Of a DNA stretch of 64,000 nucleotides, positions 49,602 to 59,945 are shown one piece after another. The notes beneath the pieces are model-generated. The model was given only the letters and a program-made list of their open reading frames with translations, searched no databases and was not told where the DNA came from. The stretch comes from Nymphaea colorata (taxonomy: Eukaryota > Streptophyta > Magnoliopsida > Nymphaeales > Nymphaeaceae): positions 8,401,205 to 8,465,204 of the forward strand of contig NC_045138.2 in the NCBI RefSeq assembly GCF_008831285.2, read 5' to 3'. The translations under genes and the position numbers were made by a program. Position 1 is the first letter of the stretch; every line of letters starts with the position of its first letter.

Positions 49602-50170
49602 GCTAAGGGCTTGGGCCGACAATCGCCAAGGATGCACAACTACGCTGACAACTGTCCTAACTACGAAAATCCAAAATCTGCTACACTGCCACTCTTAAAA
49701 ACTAGAGTCCAAATGCTAACTACTGCCACTCTCAAAAACTGCCTAACTGACCATGCTGTCGCTGCCTCTGCTACTACAAGCGAGATCTAAGGCGAGGGAG
49801 ACGGGTTGGCCCGCCTAATGCCGCACTTTGCCTAAGTGCCTCGGCAATCACACTTCGCTTTCGGCCGGGCTCTAAGAGCCTAAATCACCGCACCCTCTTG
49901 GTGCCTCGGTGACGCAGCTCAAGCTCGACTGCCCTCAGGTGTACAAGGCGTACAGCCCTACACTTGCCAAAAGTGGGAAAGCGAAGCCCTAGACTACGCA
50001 ATATACGGAAGCCGTGGGGACTCTGAAGACCTAACTGTCTACTAAATCAAACTGCTAACCGAAGACAACTGCTAAAACCAGAAATCCGAAAGAAATCCGC
50101 TGACACTGCCCGTTGATGCTGAATACGCGTAGGTCCAAGTGCTCAAACTGGCGGATGTTCCTCAAGATTT

Positions 50171-50182
50171 GCTCTGATACCA
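50171..50182 (-). other. Element 1 primer-binding site (tRNA-iMet)
   Basis: Minus-strand TGGTATCAGAGC, a perfect 12-base complement of the plant initiator-Met tRNA 3' end, two bases inside the 5' LTR. About 570 bases of untranslated leader (49602-50170) separate it from gag. Confidence 0.95.
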
Positions 50183-50184
50183 AT

Positions 50185-53100
50185 TGTTAGGAGCGAGTAG
50201 AAAAGCCCGAACCAATGCGATCCTAGCTTCCCAGGACCTTCTTGAGGCCTATTCTAAAAACCGAAAATCCTAAACAATTAAATACAAGAGACTACCTTGC
50301 CGGACAGGACTCCGGCGCAAACCCAAATAGGTAGGAAGTACACGAGCAGGTAACCCTTTCCCAAATGCCTATCTAAGGTCAACCTACTACAATAAACTAA
50401 TAGGGACGAAAAGGCCTTACAATTCGCGAGCGATACAATTGATACACTCTCAACTCACTCACAAACCAAGCAAACCATGCTAACGTCCAAACCACGCCCA
50501 ACAAAAGCTAATAGGTGGTCGGCTCCTTGTAGTCGTGTCTCGGGCAGAGTGCTATCAATGTACCACAGTGAGGAGCAAGGCCGAAGCCTGGGTTAAAGCA
50601 GTAAAAGGGAAAATAAACTACTATGCTCCCTAAAAACAAAAGCAAAACCCTTCCCGATGCTACAAGGGGGAAGAGGAAGATACCGGCCAAGGGATATCCT
50701 TGGCGTAGCCGGACAGGTGACCCGGGGTGAGAACCAGCCCCGGAGTATTGTAGCTTACGGTTCTGGAAGACATGCTGAGGAGAGCCTCCACGTAGCCAGC
50801 TGTTCAAGTGAGGACTGCCGGCGGGAAGGCCTCAGAAAAGGCCGAGGAGCTGCCGCTGGCTGCTGGGCGCTGCGCCTGCGTAGCTGCTTGTTGTCTGGCG
50901 CTCGGGTGGTGCAGGGCGTCTGGGTTGACCTGCAGGATCCGAACGATGTGGCGCCTGGTCGTGGCCTGAAGGGCCGCCTGAGGTGCTGAGGGGGGCTGTT
51001 GTCTAGGCGACAGCGCCTACCTGCCTGTCTCCGCTTGGTGGCTCGGCCACGCGCATCGGGCTGATGCCGACGGAGGATAAGCGGCCGAGGAAAGGGCGGG
51101 AAGTATCCAGCATGACCTAGACCTAACTAAGGCTGGGGCTGGCTTGGTTCGACAGGGCTCTAACGGTGGCTTGATCTAGTCAAGACGGCTCGGGCTGGGG
51201 TAGGCTAAGGAGTCACATGGGCTAGGGCGCGGAAAGGGTAACCTAGCTACAGGGTGAGCCTGCTTGGTTTGGTTTGGGTTGAGCCTAAGCTCACGGGTAA
51301 GTGGTCTCCGTTGACCCAATGGGGTAGAGGGTTGACTAAAAGGGGGGTTGACTACTGGACCTTGCTTAGTGGGTCTGGGTCAAGTGGGTCAAGGGGTCAC
51401 TCGAGGTAGGCTCGAGCCAACTAGGGTAGCTTGAGAAGGAAATGGGCTCGGTACGTTCAATGCTTCCTAAATTCGTCTAAGGCAAGGAGGGGAGTGGCGG
51501 GTTAGAACAAGGGCGAGAAGAAATGAGTTGCCTAAGTGAGGTGGCGGCGCAAGAGGGTACCTAGGTAGGTGGGGTAGGGCTTGGCTGGTGTTGCCAAGTG
51601 GAGGCACCGGATTCTTGCCACGTGGCAAGATGGAGGAACACGACAGAAGACGCTAGAGATGCTTCTAGCGATAAGGAGAGGGTGAGATTTCCTTCCTAAG
51701 CGATAGGGAAGAAATCACAAGGAATCAAGAGAAATTCGGGAGGGGGATTCCGAATTTCCTCTCAATGTCACTCGAGATCCCTCGGGCTCTAGGATTGGGA
51801 CACGTGTAGAAGATGTGAGGTGGGTATTGGCTGCGGATTTGGCGAGAGGGCTGTGGATTGGTGGGTGGCTACAAAGATGGGAAGGAGGTGAGGTGGCGCT
51901 GATGGTTTCCTAAAACGGAGGAAGGGAAAGCGCGTGAAGGGGAGAGGCTTACCACGTGGAGCTGACTTTCAACCTCGAATCAAGGTCAGAGCATTCACTT
52001 TTTATTCTTTTTTGGCTACTGGTCTGAGATCTACAGGGAAGAAACCGAGCCTCTAGATATTGATTTTTATGGCTCTTTTTTCGTTAAAACAGAACCAAAT
52101 CTACTACGATTAATCCAAATGATAGACCAAGTGCGCCGGGACGTGTAAGGGTAGATCTAGGCACGTTTTCACCGTAGATCCCAGCCCTACTCTCGGGTAT
52201 GCCGAGGGAAGAACTTCAGACTGATGAATCTATGCCTAGATGGAACCCAACACCACTCTCGTCGCACGAAGGAGGATAAAGTGCACTAACCTTTTCGACG
52301 TCTTGCTGAAACCGGAGGGGAGCCCTACGCCTTCAGCCTTCTCAGTTCTGGATTCGTCCTCTCAACTTCTTCAGGGTCAAGAAGAGGGCGTCGAATGCAG
52401 AATTTTGAAATTGCAAGGGGTACTTACGTGGACAAAGGAGGGACCGCAGCCAATGGTGGAGATCCGCCTAAGCCGTTGCTGCCTTATGTCGGTGTCCTAG
52501 GGACGGTGGCTCTTCAAGGACTGATTTGGATTGATGAAGCGCCGTGTTGGTAGAGGACGTGAGGGGGAAGAAGACGCCAAGCTCACGGGTAGAGCAAGGT
52601 GGGAGACGAGAAGGAAGAGGGACCTCGAGAGAGGAGAGACAAGAAAAATCGCCAAATGGCTTCTTTACTCAATAATTGCATAAACTTTACAAGATCCAAA
52701 AAGAATATATACAAGTCCTAGTTTGAGCCGAGTTCACAATCCAAACCCGACTCTCTATCCGACCCAATAATCGCGCGCAAGGCACAGCCCGCCTTGCTAG
52801 GTTCCTTATTCGATTCCTAGCGTTAACATGAATTCAAGAGTATAAAGCAAACCGGGCCTAGCGCCCAACACTCAAATCAAAGGGAGAAGTCCCTGAGCCT
52901 TGCGAGCCCAGGGCGGGGACCTCGTGTGGGTTTTCGCCCACACTTCGGTTAAGGTTCATGGACTAAGTCTGAGTGACTTAGCCGATCGCTTAAGACCTTG
53001 GTTCTTAGAATGGCTCAAGGGCTAGGGAGATTCGGACTCACGTTTGGGTCGGACTTGACTAACTCGGTGAGCCCTACAACTAGTTCAGAAACATCTTGAG

Positions 53101-53309
53101 CCACATCCCGTTCGAGCACCTCTTCGAACCTAGTTGCTCCTCCCACTCCTCCCGCTGCAACTGGTTCTGGTGCTGCCGTAGCCTCCTCGGGAAACTTCTC
53201 AATGAGATGTAGCGGCTGAGTCCATAATTCGGAAGCCTTTCTCTTAAGCCGACTGGGTTCGGCCTGCTCAGTCCGTGTTGGGTCCGGACCTAGTGGCTGG
53301 TTCGTAACA
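50185..53309 (-). repeat. Element 1 5' LTR (3125 bp, internally deleted)
   Basis: From TGTTAGGAGCGAG (50185) to GGTTCGTAACA (53309). Compared with the 3' LTR it lacks about 30 bp (junction near 50838), about 190 bp (junction near 50953) and 616 bp (junction 51959-51964), each at a short repeat. Pol-tail frame 53015-53309 is still open. Confidence 0.92.
53015..53309 (-). pseudogene. LTR-encoded pol C-terminal extension (5' LTR copy)
   Basis: VTNQPLGPDPTRTEQAEPSR, LKRKASELWTQPLHLIEKFP, PVAAGGVGGATRFEEVLERD, VSELVVGLTELVKSDPNVSP: nearly identical to the tail of the integrase frame at 44129-44423. In this position it has no start codon context of its own. It is a duplicate created because the reading frame's end lies inside the LTR. 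Confidence 0.65.
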
Positions 53310-53314
53310 TAGGC

Positions 53315-56300
53315 CAAGACCCGTCCTAAAAGCTAGGATCTCCAAGTTGAGCCTAGTTGAATACCGATACCTAAGTAGATCAACTACAACTTTCTACCTG
53401 GCCGGACAGGTACTCCGGCGCAAATCGCTTAGGTCAGTGATAAAAGAGAGGGTTTCCCAAAACCAGGTAAAGGCTTTACAGAAACTACAGGTAAAGGCTT
53501 TACAACCGTGAACGATTACAACAAGACTTTCACAACTCACTCAGCAATCACACACATACACATTCACAAACCACGACTAACAAAGCAAACCACACCCAGA
53601 AACCCAGTAGGTGGCTGGCTACCCTGCAGTTGTGTCTTTGGCCTTAGGTCTCCGAGGAACCGCACGGGGAGACAGTGGCTTGCACCGACTAAAGCAGTAA
53701 ATACAAAATAATGAAACAAACAATTGCCCGCCCCGATATCTACAAGGGGGAAGGAGAGAGTTACCGACCTAGAGAGAGACTAGGCAAAACAGCAAGTGAC
53801 TCCAAGGGAATACCAGTGGCAAGCCACTCCCTGAAGTATCTCAGCTACGGATGAAGAGGAAGTGAGGAGCATGGTCCGCTTGACCGCTCGGATGAGAGTG
53901 AAGAGGTGAGAAGAGCGCTCGGCCCGCCTGGCCGAGGAATGGAGAAGATTGCGGAAGCGAAGACGAACCCGGCCCGCCTAGCCGAGAGAGGAGGAAGATG
54001 GACTTGGCCCGCTTGGCCGAGCTGTGCCGAAGTTGGCAAGAAGGCGTCGGCCTCGCGCAAGCTCTAGAGTGGGTGCTGTCGAGTGGTACACTTGCCTTGC
54101 GAGAAGGGGACTGCTGTCGGCGCAAGAGAGAGGCCGAAGCGAGAGAGAGCAGCCGTGAGTTAGGACAAGCATGGTGAGGACTCACGCTGCTTGGCTCGAC
54201 CCGCCTGACCGAGCGTTGGCGACGAAGGCTGACGATTGGCGGCCCACCTGGCCGCGTGACTTGCTAGGCGACGACTGCCTAGGGACGCGACTTCGGTTAA
54301 CCCTACGCCAGACTCAAGTGAGGTTAAGGTTCGGACAAGGTTAGACTTGACTCGATAGAAGTAGGTGGACTAGGTCGAGGGGTTAGGTTGGGTCCAATTA
54401 AATTGAACCTGGGTTAGGTTTGACTGAGTTAGGTTGACTAGGTTCGGACCAACTAGAGGTAGGCTAGGTCTGAATAAGTTGACCACGATAGTTGACTTAG
54501 GATTTGACTCGATGACTAGGGTTGACCTATGCGGGGTCCAGAAAAGGATACGAATTAGGAAAGTGAGGCTAAGGGGAACGACGGCTAATGGATGACGCGG
54601 TTGGACGTTTCCTAATTGATTACGACTTGATTGAGGTAAGACGGGTAAGGTAAGTAATGGCAGTCAAGGTCACGCAGCACTAATGTCAAGTGCCGTTGTC
54701 CTTGCGACCGTTATGGAAGGTAGAGGCGCCAAGGTAGCGCCGGTTACCAAATTGAGAAGACGCGTGGAGAATAGGATGACGCGTGACAATTATGGTAGGT
54801 AGTGAGGGGAGGCTAAGGCACACAAGGACTGCGCCGGTTTAGGAAAGACTAGTAACACGCAATTAAGGAATAGCGCGTTACGGATATGGAAGGTGAGAGT
54901 GGCGCTAGAGAATGCGCCGAGAGATTGGGAAGATGACCGTTAAGGAAAGGCACCCACGCGGCCGATTGCTACTATTATGGCAAGTAGGAATGGCTGGCGG
55001 CTGAGCTTACCAAAACGAACAAGGGGGAGGTTGATGCGGACCTTCCTAACGTGCGACACCCACTTTAATTCAGGCAACGCCCAAATAGGAAAAATGCGTC
55101 AAGGGATTAATTGCGATAGATGGGTAAAGGAGGATAACAAGTAGCGGTTACCAAACGAGGGACTTGGTGCGCTCGTTAGGGAAAGTAGCGAATATGGCAG
55201 GGGTATCTCGCAACCTAGCTAGGAAGCTAGATGCGCGACACATGGCCACACGAACGGACAAGATTTCAAGGAAAGCAAGGAACGGACTTACCCTAGATCG
55301 CTATAGAGAAACGACTAAGGCAAGGATGAGAAGAATGCCGGCGGCTAAGAAACTTGTCCTTAACGCCGACAAGGACTTGAACTGAATTACCCTAGGCACG
55401 AAATTAATACAGAATAATATACTAACTCGAGGCAAGGGTACTTCGGAAAAGAATACTCTGACGAGGTTCGAAGATCGGAATTCCACCCACGGCGACGGAA
55501 TGGGGGTAGAGTCCGGCCGTGCGTTGGAGCTCCCACGAAGGTACTCCGATCACCAAAACTTAGCGAAGTGGAGGGGGAAAATCCGGGAAGACCCTTGTGT
55601 ATGGATTTGACACAAGACTCAAGCCCGAGATAGAGAGAAAGACGAACGATAGCTGACTGATTTCCAACGGCTCAAGAAGACCAATCCAAGAACTAGCCTG
55701 CGGACTAATCTCCTCTTCTTCACGAATTCGGACGCCCAACTAGTGGACAAGCCCGAGCTCCGTTTGGCCATGAAAGAGGGAAGACTCGAGGAAGAAAACA
55801 GAGATTTTCAGCCGGTGATCCTAGACGAATCTCTCGGTATTGCCGAGGAATCCCCCTAGGCCGAAGGCCTTGAATCGAATTTAACTTCTCAACTAATCTA
55901 ACCCAAAAACTAAACCGTGGGAGGGGTACTTGCCTTCTCACGGCTGGGAATCCGATATTCAGATTTCTTCTTTGATTTGAGCCGACGTCAATACTTTTCT
56001 TCGACATCTTGGAAGGATGTTCGCGAGATCACACAGGCCTCAAATCTACCGTCTGGTTTGGGTAGATTGCACCGTCGTCGCATGATCTCTGCCCTTGGGG
56101 TACTTGCGGGGAAGAAGAATCCGAGATCTAGGGGAAACCACTGGTGCTCCTACCATTGAAACTCCTTGAACACGACTTTGGGGAGAAGTTGCTAGCAAGG
56201 TTGAGAAGAAGAATAGCTCTCGTGGAACCTTTGCTTGTGCGAATCCGTCGATCAGCACATGGGATAGACGAACTTCTTGATTGGCATCAAGAAGGTGTTA

Positions 56301-56898
56301 GGCGTGAGAGATGAAGGCAATTTTCACAAGATGGCGAGAGAGAACAAGACGATAGGGAGAAGGAGAGTGTGATGCTCTGAATTTCTGAAATTCTCTTTCT
56401 TCACTATTCAAAAGCATACAAAGTACAATGCACTAAAACACTTTATACTAACACTTGTGGAGCGGGTCCTAAGTGCTTGACCCGTCCACGACTCCAAATC
56501 CAAAGTACTTAAAGCAAAGCGAGACTAACAGTCCCACGAGTTCAAACATAAAAAACAAACACGGTAAATAGAGTTTTTGGCCTTGCCGCTAGGCTTGGCC
56601 CGCTTAACCTACCTAGGCTCGGTGCTAGGCTCACTCGTGACCTGGTTATGGACTAGACTCTTGGCCTATGAGATCTAAAGTCGGAATTAAGTCCTCTTAA
56701 CCTTATGCCTCTGACCTCTGACTTCCATGTCTAGCCCTTGGTGCTCCGCCCTCAATAGCACCTTATATCACTGAATTAACCTCCTTAGGCGCATCTGACC
56801 CTACGCCTAAGCCTGTTATCGCCCTGGCCTCTGCTGCTCTGCTGCTCTCAGCCCTGTTGGCCGTGGAAGTGGCTCTTCTCGTGGGAAGGTTCGTAACA
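53315..56898 (-). mobile_element. LTR2: 3' LTR of element 2 (main part)
   Basis: Continues the tip at 40426-40459; together about 3.6 kb. It ends AAGGTTCGTAACA at 56898. It contains CGGACAGGTACTCCGGCGCAAA near the left end, a candidate TATA (minus AGTATAAAG, 56441-56449), and a CT-rich leader region (complement of about 56330-56370). It is a different family from element 1 but the same layout. Frames such as 55164-55385 and 53841-54185 are LTR sequence, not genes. Confidence 0.85.
56441..56449 (-). promoter_or_regulatory. Candidate TATA box of LTR2
   Basis: Minus-strand AGTATAAAG, followed by TTTGTATGCTTTTG and, after about 70 bases, a CT-rich stretch, the same arrangement as in the nested solo LTR. 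Confidence 0.5.
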
Positions 56899-56914
56899 GA
56901 TCCTCCCTCCTTAG
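56899..56914 (-). other. Element 2 polypurine tract
   Basis: Minus-strand AAGGAGGGAGGATC immediately before TGTTACGAACC, the start of LTR2. Confidence 0.88.
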
Positions 56915-58085
56915 ATGGAGCTTGTCCCCAAGCTCCTACTTTCGGGAACCGATGGGAGACTCTATCAAATTCCGCCCACGAGGTGCCACTATCTGGTCCT
57001 TCCCATTCTACTAGGACTTCATGCATAACCCTACCTTGACATTGTACATGCCTATGCTGCAGGATTCGGTAAGGTGTAAGCAGTTGGTTTGGAATTTGCT
57101 CTATTACTGAAGGAAATGGCCCCAAATGGGGTTTGAGCCTAGAGACATAGAAGACCGGATGTACCTGGGCCATCTTTGGAAGAGCTAATCTGTAAGCAGC
57201 TTTTCCAATTTTATGCACGATGGGGTACGACCCATAATACTTAGGCAATAACTTTGAGTACGGCTGCCCCAGAAGTGATTTCTGCTTCATGGGCAGCCTC
57301 TTTAACCAGACGTGATCTCCTTCATTGAACTCCCTATCGTTACGTCCCATATCATACGTTTGCTTCATCTGGTTCTGGGCTCTCAAGATATTCTGCTTTA
57401 AGGAGGCCAGAACCTCTTCTCTGGAACGTAGCTCGCAATCAACTCTATCTTCAACTGTTGTTCCTCCCTCATACCATGGGATCAAGGGATGTGGAAAACC
57501 ATAAAGTGCCTCATATGGAGTGATTCCGGTTGATGTGTGCCAGCTTGTGTTATAGGACCATTCGGCCCATGAGAGGTATTTGGCCCAAGTGTTGGGCCTT
57601 TCGCCAGCAAAACACCAGAGATAGGTTTCCAATGATCTATTCACTATCTTTGTTTGCCCATCCGTTTGGGGATGATGAGCAGTACTGTATTGCAGAGTGG
57701 TCCCCATGTTCTTCATGTACTCCTTCCAAAATGCGCTAAGGAATATAGAATCCCTGTCGCAGACTATAGTTTGGGGAACACCATGCAATTTTCCGACATA
57801 GTCATGGTAGACGGTTGCTACCATGGGTACCTGATACATCCTTGGCAAATGAGCAAAATGGCTGTATTTGGTGAGACGATCTACTACGACCAATATTGCT
57901 TCATTGCCTTCAGATTTTGGCATTGGGTCAATGAAGTCCATGGTCACGTCGACCCATGGCTTCGTTGGAACTGGAAGAAAATTAAGGTGGCCTGGTGGTT
58001 TAATGGTTTCATACTTTTTTCTTTGGCATATGGTGCATTCTTTGATGAAACCTTGGACGTCTGCCTTCAGACCTTGCCACCAAAC

Positions 58086-58150
58086 TTTGGTCTTGATTCT
58101 TTGTATAGTTTTCGCAAAATTTGGTCTTGATTCTTTGTATAGTTTTCGCA
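58086..58150. repeat. 34-bp tandem duplication in element 2 pol
   Basis: TTTGGTCTTGATTCTTTGTA... at 58086-58119 is repeated at 58120-58150 (31 bases retained). As 34 is not a multiple of three, it shifts the integrase frame and duplicates the peptide AKTIQRIKTK. Confidence 0.95.
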
Positions 58151-58407
58151 ACACCCTCATGACCCGCTGATGGTGCTGAGTTGAAATGGTACAGCAGTTC
58201 TTTCTTAAGGGTCGATCCTGGAGGTATGACCGCCCTATTCTTCCTTTGAAGAATATTCCCCTTCATGGTATAGTGGGGAATGGACCCTGGGTTCTAAGTG
58301 GTTGACGCTCTTACGAGTTTGAGCCTATCATCACTGGCTTGTTTGTTGCTGATTCTTTCCCATAGGTCGGTTTTCAGTACTGAAAGAGTGTTCAATTGTT
58401 CACTCAG

Positions 58408-58975
58408 TCAGAATAGTGCATCAGCTGCGTTATTGTGTGGACCACGCTTGTATTCTATACCAAAGTCGTATCCAAGTAACTTGGCCAACCATCTTTGTTG
58501 GGTTGGTGTGGATACCCTCTGCTTTAGCATATGCCTAAGGCTACTGTGGTATGTTCTAACCGTGAACCAACGACCAATTAAGTATGGCCTCCACTTTTTG
58601 ACTGCCAAAACTATAGCCAATAGCTCCTTTTCGTAAGTTGACAAGGGCTTGGCTCGGTTGGTCAATGCTTTTGACATATAAGCTATTTGGATGCTTTTCT
58701 TGACTCAGAACCGCTCCAATGCCCGTGTCACAGGCGTCGGTTTCAACAACAAACTTTTTGTTGAAATCTGGTAGTGTTAAAACAGGTGCAGACATAAGTG
58801 CCAGTTTCAATTGCTCAAAGGCCCTTTTAGCTTTGTCGTTCCATACAAAGGCGCCTTTCTTCAACATCTGTGTGAGTGAGCTACAATTAGCCCGTACCCT
58901 TGGATGAAACGCCTGTAGTATCCTGTGAGACCGAGGAAGCCTCATAAGCCTTTGAGGTCTTTGGGCAGTGGCCAT
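58408..58975 (-). pseudogene. Element 2 RNase H region
   Basis: Frames 58975-58556 and 58677-58408. FVVETDACDTGIGAVLSQEKHP then, after a frameshift, MSKALTNRAKPLSTYEKELLAIVLAVKKWRPYLIG and LLGYDFGIEYKRGPHNNAADAL. The third acidic position reads FTVRTYHSSLRHM where element 1 has KTDQNSL, so Asp is Tyr. Closely parallel to element 1 in order and spacing. Confidence 0.88.
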
Positions 58976-59129
58976 GCCTCCATGGCTTGCAGTTTTTCGG
59001 GGTCTGCCCTAACCCCTTCTCGGGACACGATATGCCCCAAATACCCAATTGACGTCTTTTCAAAACTACATTTGGACCTTTTTGCATAAAGTGTGTTTGC
59101 CCTCAGTATGGCTAATACCGTAGCAAGGT

Positions 59130-59759
59130 GCTATACGTGTTCTTCCACTGATTTGCTATACACTAGGATGTCATAAAAAAAGACTAATACAAAATCACGC
59201 AATTGGCTTCTGAACGTTTCATGTACCTCTGGAATGTTGCTGGTGCATTTGTTAACTCGAATGACATTACTAGAAATTCGTAATGGCCATCGTGGGTTCG
59301 AAAAGCCGTTTTTTCGATGTCATCTTCATACATCCTGATTTGGTGATACTCTGCCCTGAGATCGAGTTTAGAGAAGATGGTGGCACCTATAAGTTCGTCC
59401 AACAGTTCGTCAATAACAGGTATAGGGTGCCTGTCTTTGACTGTAGTCTCGTTGAGGGCTCTGTAATCAACATAGAACCTCCATGTGTTGTCCTTTTTCT
59501 TCACCAACAGAACAGGTGAGGAAAACGGGCTACTGCTAGAACGTATGATTCCATCTCCTAACATCTCCTTTACAAGCCGTTCGATCTCTGCTTTTTGGTG
59601 GTAGCCATATCGGTATGGCCTCACATTTACTGCATCTGCCCCGTTGTTCATTATAATCCGGTGGTCATAGGACCGTTTAGGGGGCAAACCTTTGGGCTCA
59701 CTGAAGACGTCTCTAAAATCTTCTAGTAACCGCTGCACTTCTTCAGGCACTATTTCCAT
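59130..59759 (-). pseudogene. Element 2 reverse transcriptase
   Basis: 191-codon frame 59759-59184 with [78 protein letters not shown] and [16 protein letters not shown]. Two glycines conserved in element 1 have become Glu here (AGY to AEY, FGL to FEL), the pattern of G-to-A transitions. A frameshift near QRYM leads to the catalytic loop in another frame: [13 protein letters not shown], in which the first Asp of the usual FDDIL is Tyr (TAT, 59173-59175). Non-functional. Confidence 0.9.
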
Positions 59760-59945
59760 TTTCTTCCGGATTGGTTACCGGAACATCTCTTGCCATAGCC
59801 ACAACCCAATAGGCTGGTTGTTGGGCTTTGATGGCTTTCATCATGGCCTTGGGTGCCAAAATCGTACTGACTGCCGTGAGGGTGACTTGAGTGTCGCCTC
59901 CCTCCTTAGCAAACGACATCGTCCTGCTCTTGAAGTCCCAAATTG
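59760..59945 (-). pseudogene. Element 2 protease, C-terminal remnant; abrupt end
   Basis: Minus-strand [57 protein letters not shown] aligns with the protease C-terminus of element 1 (ISWDVKNFSMTF ... ACWVMALATDVPVKE). Homology ends at about 59945. The protease active site, gag, PBS and 5' LTR expected beyond are absent. Confidence 0.8.

Larger units (their letters stand above)
40460..53309 (-). mobile_element. Element 1: family-A Ty3/gypsy chromovirus, 12.85 kb, with both LTRs
   Basis: A nearly complete LTR retrotransposon. Order on the minus strand: 5' LTR (53309-50185), tRNA-iMet PBS, gag, protease, RT, RNase H, integrase with chromodomain, PPT, 3' LTR (44423-40460). Target duplication TAGGC at 40455-40459 and 53310-53314. 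Domain order PR-RT-RH-IN and the C-terminal chromodomain place it among chromoviruses; the gag knuckle type (C-x2-C then KW...HKC) and RT wording look closest to Reina-like elements, though its LTRs are far longer than usual there. Both LTRs end TGTTA...TAACA or GTGACA. All coding parts carry frameshifts or stops, so it is non-autonomous now. Confidence 0.93.
56763..58266 (-). pseudogene. Element 2 integrase with chromodomain
   Basis: Two overlapping frames (58266-58009 and 58160-56763) broken by a 34-bp tandem duplication. The zinc-finger part has HFNSAPSAGHEG and CTICQRKK. Core: VTMDFIDPMPKSEG (first Asp), VCDRDSIFLSAFWKEYM (second Asp), GQTKIVNRSLETYLWCF where the catalytic Glu is Lys (AAG; 57648-57650). 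Then LLPKYYGSYPIVHKIGKAAYRL, PVFYVSRLKPHLG and a chromodomain PYRILQHRH...HEVLVEWEGPDSGTSWAEF...FP (about residues 365-410 of the 465-codon frame). As in element 1, the frame runs through the PPT into the LTR, adding about 45 residues, here of different sequence. Confidence 0.9.

Noticed and set aside
49597-49637. Gag start at 49637 (MHPWRLSAQ...)
   Set aside because: MAKSKKN at 49601 looks like the usual basic gag start; the upstream residues lie in leader sequence.
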